DNA of 64,000 bases. Source: Salipiger marinus. GTDB taxonomy: Bacteria > Pseudomonadota > Alphaproteobacteria > Rhodobacterales > Rhodobacteraceae. Positions 60,391 to 64,000 of this stretch are shown piece by piece. The notes under the pieces are model-generated. The model saw only the letters and a program-made list of their open reading frames with translations, made no database searches and was not told the origin of the DNA. The position numbers were made by a program, and so were the translations under genes. The stretch spans positions 1 through 64,000 of the forward strand of contig NZ_FNEJ01000029.1 of assembly GCF_900100085.1 (NCBI RefSeq), written 5' to 3'. Every line of letters begins with the position of its first letter. The stretch's first letter is position 1.

Positions 60391-61100
60391 GTGTTCTTTC
60401 CCAAGTCACATGGGAAGCCCCGGGTTGACGACAAGCGAGTGCTGAGCGGGATTATCTTCATTAACCGCAATGGCTTGCGCTGGCGCGACGCTCCTGCTCC
60501 TTATGGCCCTCGCAAAACGCTTTACAGCCGATGGAAGCGTTGGAGCGAAAAGGGCATCTTCGCGCGGATGATGGCCGGGCTGGCGGCGGAACACGGCGAA
60601 GAGAAGACCGTGATGATCGACGCGACATACCTCAAGGCCCATCGAACGGCGACCAGCATGGCCGCCAAAAAGGGGGGCGTGGTCGCCTGATCGGTCGCAC
60701 CAAGGGCGGCATGAACACCAAGCTGCACGCCGTCTGCGACAGTCAGGGACGACCGATCGACCTGTTTGTCACCGCCGGACAGGTCAGCGATTACATCGGC
60801 GCACGCGCATTGCTCAGCGGCCTACCAAACGCCAAATGGCTGCTCGGGGATCGCGGCTATGATGCTGACTGGTTCAGAGACGCGTTGGAGGACAAGGGGA
60901 TACGCGCCTGTATCCCAGGCCGAAAGAAGCGCAAGACCCCGGTCAAATACGACAAGCGCAGACACAAGCGGCGCAACCGCATCGAGATTATGTTCGGCAG
61001 GCTCAAGGACTGGAGGCGCGTCGCGACCCGCTATGACCGCTGCCCCAAGGTGTTCCTCTCTGCCATCGCGCTCGCGGCTCTCGTCATCTATTGGTTATGA
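60391..61100 (+). mobile_element. IS5-family (IS427 group) transposase, two frames, 5'-truncated
   Basis: The first frame (60391-60690) reads FPKSHGKPRVDDKRVLSGII, GLRWRDAPAPYGPRKTLYSRW and MIDATYLKAHRTATSM. The second frame (to 61100) continues RGRLIGRTKGGMNTKLHAV, LLGDRGYDADWFRDAL, RNRIEIMFGRLKDWRRVATR and ends VIYWL. The frames meet at an A5G6 run (60667-60677), the usual frameshift site of IS427-group elements (a -1 shift here). About 20 N-terminal residues are missing because of fusion to the IS3 fragment, so the copy is probably inactive, though all three catalytic regions remain. Confidence 0.85.
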
Positions 61101-61541
61101 ATCCTGACCCTAGCTCATCTCTCGTTCCCATGCTGATCCGTCTCATTTCCGCTCCCGAACAGAACCGCTTCGGGAACATTTCTAATGATGCAACGGCGCC
61201 ATTTTTGGGAACAGTTCAGGCGAGGCAATGCGGCGTCTCATCCAGAATGTCGCGCTATAACGCGACCTTGATCGCCACGTCGCTGAACTCCATGTCCGCG
61301 CTACCGTGCTGAACCGCTACACCGCGATCGGCATTCCCGTAACCGAGCCCACGGGGTAAGTTCATCTGGACAAAATGTGGGGCATGGATTTTACCCTATC
61401 CTCACAACAAAGCCGAGATGGACAGCCAAGAGCTTCTTATATCTACGGGCGAAAATTTCTCAAAAGACATCCTCGCACCTTCAGACTTGCAATTACGATG
61501 CCTTACGGACATTACAGCTCCAGTCAAAAATGGAGATGATA
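61101..61541. other. Region without a confident gene
   Basis: About 440 bases after the IS427 copy. A short plus stretch near 61240-61350 looks protein-like (ATVLNRYTAIGIPVTEPTG) but has no start and is interrupted by a stop; it may be a gene scrap. The GC content falls toward the H-NS gene. Confidence 0.35.
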
Positions 61542-61862
61542 ATGACTGTTGATCTCGATCTACTGTCGATGCCGAAAGAAGACCTGCTGGTGCTGAGCAA
61601 GAAAATTGACAAAGCTCTCTCCGACTACGACGCACGCAAGAAAGCCGAAGCCCGGGCAGCCGCGGAAGCCCTCGCAAAGGAAGCCGGGTACTCTCTGTCC
61701 GAGCTGATGGAAGTCGGCGGCGCTAAGGGGTCAAAAGGGGCCCCGAAGTACGCACATCCCGAAAATCCCTCTAAGACCTGGACTGGCCGCGGTCGAAAAC
61801 CGAAATGGGTCGAGGAGCACCTTGCGGCTGGCGGCGATCTCGACACACTCGCTATTCAGTAG
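61542..61862 (+). CDS. H-NS family nucleoid protein (HvrA-like)
   Basis: A 106-residue protein: an N-terminal coiled coil (about 8-50, EDLLVLSKKIDKALSDYDAR and an Ala/Glu-rich helix) and the C-terminal H-NS DNA-binding motif KYAHPENPSKTWTGRGRKPKW near 75-95. Rhodobacter HvrA/Spb and similar proteins bind AT-rich DNA and silence transferred genes. The ATG at 61542 has GGAG about 7 nt before it. A strong terminator follows. It may silence the AT-rich inserts nearby. Confidence 0.92.
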   Translation: MTVDLDLLSMPKEDLLVLSKKIDKALSDYDARKKAEARAAAEALAKEAGYSLSELMEVGGAKGSKGAPKYAHPENPSKTWTGRGRKPKWVEEHLAAGGDLDTLAIQ

Positions 61863-61887
61863 GACGGCTTAGCCTCTCCTAAAAATT

Positions 61888-61917
61888 AGCCCCGCCACCA
61901 CCGGCGGGGCTGTCTTT
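61888..61917 (+). terminator. Rho-independent terminator after the H-NS-like gene
   Basis: AGCCCCGCC / GGCGGGGCT, a perfect 9-bp stem with a 6-nt loop, followed by GTCTTT, 25 bp after the stop codon. Confidence 0.88.
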
Positions 61918-62351
61918 GATGGACCTCTGGCGCCACGGGCACTTATGCTCTGCGCAGTTTTCAAGCTGTTTGTCGCTTTTCCAACTGCTGGTGGGAGATC
62001 GCCAGGGATGATGAGCTCCGCATAGCTCTGATGGGGTTCCAACCTGACACTGTTGCAGTATTAGCAATATATTCAATTTTGGCAGCTTATGGTGATATTG
62101 CGAACCGCACCACAGAGGAGGCCGACCATGCAAGGTTGAGCATACTTCAGATACCCGTCTTCTGGTAGGCATCAGAAGCGCCGCGGAATGCGAGCACCAT
62201 CAGACCGAATTTCTCCGAAGGATCAATAAAGGCGGCAGGCCAATCGTTCAGGAGCAATCTCGACTGCGGCAAGTTGGTGGGCGATCCGTTTGAGGCGCTG
62301 AACCAGACGATGAATCTCTAGCGGTTCCGATAAAAATTCAATGGAGTAACA
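61918..62351. other. Region without a recognised gene
   Basis: About 430 bases between the H-NS terminator and the glycosyltransferase. It is moderately AT-rich. A minus frame at 61879-62172 has no family features. The promoter of the glycosyltransferase gene is presumably here, but no clear boxes stand out. Confidence 0.35.
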
Positions 62352-63332
62352 ATGGCATCCAAGGCTCTGACAGTGAATGATGAAGCGCGTGTGGCGCTGG
62401 TGTCTTGCATGCGGAACGAAGGCGTTTTTTCCTTGGAATGGCTCGCCTATCATATTGCGTTGGGGTTTGAGCGTATTTTTGTCGTCACTAACGATTGCCG
62501 CGATGGATCAAACGTTTTGTTCGATAGATTAGAAGAATTCGGCGTGCTAGTTCACGTGCCTCAGGACGTTCCTGAAGGTGCGTCGCCTCAGGATTTAGGT
62601 ATGGATTTGGTGTTGGCGCAGTTGCGCCTGGATGGGCAAAGTCATGTTTTACATATCGATAGCGATGAGTTTCTCCATGTACCGGAAGGCTTGGAGGTAG
62701 TGATGAAAGCTACGCGCGGCGCTGATGTCGTACCGGTACCGTGGCGCCTGTTTGGGGATGGGGGGATGAGGCATTGGAAGCCTGGCGACTTGGTGGTTGC
62801 GCAAAATCTGCGGGCGGAGCCTGCGCCAGTGCCGGGGCAGAGCAAGTCCAAGTGCTTCTTTCGTGTGGACAGTTTCGCGCGGGCGACAGACCACAATCCA
62901 CTGGAGCCTCTGGTGGACGACCCTGTAGTAATGAATCCTGATGGCGATGTGTTGGAGAACAAGTCGCTCTACCAGAAAAAAGCGGCCCGGTTCAGGCCGC
63001 ATGATGTGGCGGTGCGCGGGCGAAACGCAGTTCTTTTTCACTATGCCATCCGATCTGAGGACTGCTTCTTGATGAAAAATGACCGTGGCGATGGACAGGG
63101 CAAACGAGGCGAAATTAAGTATCATCTTGGCTCTCACTGGCATCGGATGGCCAATCGCAATGACGTGGAAGAGCGCGCCATGTTGTCCCATGTGCCAAAG
63201 CTTTCGGAGACCCTTGCCGAATGGCGTTCTGATCCAGAACTGGCACGACTTGAGAAGGCATGCCAAGATTGGTTTCTTTCCCGGCGGGCCAAAGTGCTAA
63301 CGCCTGAACGTCGCAAAGCGTGGTCGCGGTGA
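62352..63332 (+). CDS. Glycosyltransferase family 2 protein
   Basis: A 326-residue protein with the GT-A pattern: ALVSCMRNEGVFSLEWLAYH near 15-34, IFVVTNDCRDGSN near 42-54, and the nucleotide-sugar/metal motif HIDSDEFLHV (DSD at 103-105). It is related to the GT2-like proteins (Glyco_tranf_2_4/DUF23 type) found in polysaccharide and capsule loci of Rhodobacterales. It starts with GGAG before the ATG. It stands alone between the H-NS gene and IS scraps, so its acceptor cannot be guessed; it could be the last survivor of an exopolysaccharide locus. Confidence 0.82.
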   Translation: MASKALTVNDEARVALVSCMRNEGVFSLEWLAYHIALGFERIFVVTNDCRDGSNVLFDRLEEFGVLVHVPQDVPEGASPQDLGMDLVLAQLRLDGQSHVLHIDSDEFLHVPEGLEVVMKATRGADVVPVPWRLFGDGGMRHWKPGDLVVAQNLRAEPAPVPGQSKSKCFFRVDSFARATDHNPLEPLVDDPVVMNPDGDVLENKSLYQKKAARFRPHDVAVRGRNAVLFHYAIRSEDCFLMKNDRGDGQGKRGEIKYHLGSHWHRMANRNDVEERAMLSHVPKLSETLAEWRSDPELARLEKACQDWFLSRRAKVLTPERRKAWSR

Positions 63333-63514
63333 GGCTTCCGGCTTAACCTTTTGAAGCTAAGTGCTTAGTTGAGCTAGGAGAGGCACAAACGGTAAATTGC
63401 GCCCGGGACGGAGCTCCTCCCAAAGTTCGGACAGTGACGTAAACTACGATTTGCAATCTGCTGATCTTCGACGAGGGGGTGGGACTGCTCCTACTTTCCT
63501 TCGCTCCTTGAGCC

Positions 63515-63703
63515 CCGGCGCTCTGTGGAGAAGGCGCTGAGGCCGTAATCCAAGAGACCTACGTTCATGGCGTGTCGACGCGGTCGATGGATGACCTCGT
63601 GCAGGCCATGGGCGGGACCGACATCTCGAAGAGCCAGATCAGCCGGCTCTGCGAAGAGATCGATGAACGGGTGGATGTCTTCCTCGCTCGCCCGATTGAG
63701 GGT
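63515..63703 (+). pseudogene. IS256-family transposase, N-terminal fragment
   Basis: The frame reads VEKALRPVIQETYVHGVSTR, SMDDLVQAMGGTDISKSQIS and RLCEEIDERVDVFLARPIEG, the N-terminal HTH region of an IS256 transposase. The expected continuation (DWPYLW, start of the DDE domain) is replaced by the start of an IS66 gene. Confidence 0.85.
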
Positions 63704-63793
63704 ATGGCCGACCATAAGTTCACACCCCAGATCGATATCCTGTCCGCCGAGGATGCGCCGCGTCGGCACTGGAGCGACGCGGACAAGATCCGG
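63704..63793 (+). pseudogene. IS66-family OrfA (TnpA), N-terminal scrap
   Basis: From the ATG at 63704 the frame reads MADHKFTPQIDILSAEDAPR and RHWSDADKIR, the N-terminus of IS66 TnpA. Similarity stops after KIR, where the usual IVEES is replaced by unrelated sequence. It is joined directly to the IS256 fragment, so at least two rearrangements met here. Confidence 0.75.
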
Positions 63794-63892
63794 GTGCCTC
63801 CGCTTGCCAAGCACCGCGCGCTGCGGCACATCACGGCCATGACCAAACGCTATCGCCTGTTTGTCCACAGCGACGCCCCCCGCCCCGCGCTG

Positions 63893-63909
63893 TCGGGGCT
63901 AAGCCCCGA
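63893..63909. promoter_or_regulatory. Palindrome at the folP start
   Basis: TCGGGGCT-A-AGCCCCGA, two perfect 8-bp arms around one base, ends exactly at the A of the folP ATG. It could hide the start codon or be the end of an element that inserted here. Confidence 0.5.
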
Positions 63910-64000
63910 TGCGCCGCGGACGGATCGTGGGCATCCTCAACGTCACCCCCGACAGCTTTTCCGATGTCGGGATCGACGCCTTCGCCGCCGAGGTCGCGGC
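63909..64000 (+). CDS. folP: Dihydropteroate synthase (partial, continues beyond window)
   Basis: The frame from ATG 63909 to the window edge reads MRRGRIVGILNVTPDSFSDVG and then IDAFAAEVAA. GILNVTPDSFSD is the pterin-binding signature of dihydropteroate synthase, which joins p-aminobenzoate to the pterin in folate synthesis. Only about 30 residues are visible, so it cannot be said whether the gene is intact. The usual upstream neighbour is absent; IS256/IS66 scraps stand directly before it. Confidence 0.8.
   Translation, partial: MRRGRIVGILNVTPDSFSDVGIDAFAAEVA

Noticed and set aside
62223-62453. 76-codon minus frame upstream of the glycosyltransferase
   Set aside because: It overlaps the start of the plus-strand gene and shows no domain or ribosome site.

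Overview
The window looks like an accessory region of an alphaproteobacterium of the Rhodobacterales type (Roseobacter/Paracoccus-like). The reasons are high GC content, three complete DctPQM-type TRAP transporters plus a TAXI-type TRAP, a bifunctional IolC-DUF2090 protein typical of alphaproteobacteria, a MobC/relaxase mobilisation module, and many broken insertion sequences of the IS256, IS30, IS110, IS3, IS5/IS427, IS21 and IS66 types. It is most likely part of a plasmid, chromid or genomic island built from catabolic cassettes. No tRNA or rRNA gene was recognised.

Layout. 1-786: the 5' part of an RpiR regulator, cut by the window edge. 787-2450: wreckage, with an IS256 transposase tail and a VCBS-repeat adhesin fragment. 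2457-11323: an inositol-type cassette, iolB-iolC(J) divergent from an RpiR regulator (iolR), a TRAP transporter and a transketolase; a GGAA-N6-TTCC dyad lies upstream of iolC. 11324-17579: a hydroxyacid-type cassette with a cupin fragment, an ABM monooxygenase, an isocitrate/isopropylmalate-type dehydrogenase and a GntR/FCD regulator, divergent from a second TRAP system that ends in a 40-residue membrane peptide gene. 17580-20040: an IS graveyard that contains an AT-rich orphan gene for an acidic protein.

20131-31413: a MarR regulator facing a tightly coupled nine-gene acyl-CoA operon (HMG-CoA lyase-like, two enoyl-CoA hydratases, CoA transferase, CoA ligase, nitronate monooxygenase-like, TAXI binding protein, fused TRAP permease, enolase-superfamily enzyme). 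31414-33660: IS debris. 33660-42895: a polyol/sugar cassette (DeoR regulator, TRAP, Zn-dehydrogenase, PfkB kinase, class II aldolase, aldehyde dehydrogenase, tartrate/malate-type dehydrogenase) that reads as oxidation, phosphorylation, aldol cleavage and then oxidation of the aldehyde.

43158-48011: a mobilisation module with a ParA-like ATPase, a TraK-like protein, MobC and relaxase around a probable oriT. 48652-59397: a PucR-controlled oxygenase pathway (LLM flavin oxygenase, flavin reductase with a degenerate Nudix-like tail, aldehyde dehydrogenase, alpha/beta hydrolase, CMD protein, DUF1185) with a divergent ProVWX-like ABC transporter. Two matching 19-bp palindromes (TTCCTA-N7-TAGGAA) sit at the two promoters of this unit; I regard this as the strongest candidate for an undescribed system. 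59400-64000: IS3 and IS427 remnants, an H-NS-like gene, a glycosyltransferase, IS256/IS66 scraps, and the start of folP at the right edge.

Most catabolic units follow one plan: a one-component regulator, a high-affinity uptake system, and a short enzyme set with 4-bp stop/start overlaps. Family assignments are from sequence motifs read by eye; substrates are inferences.
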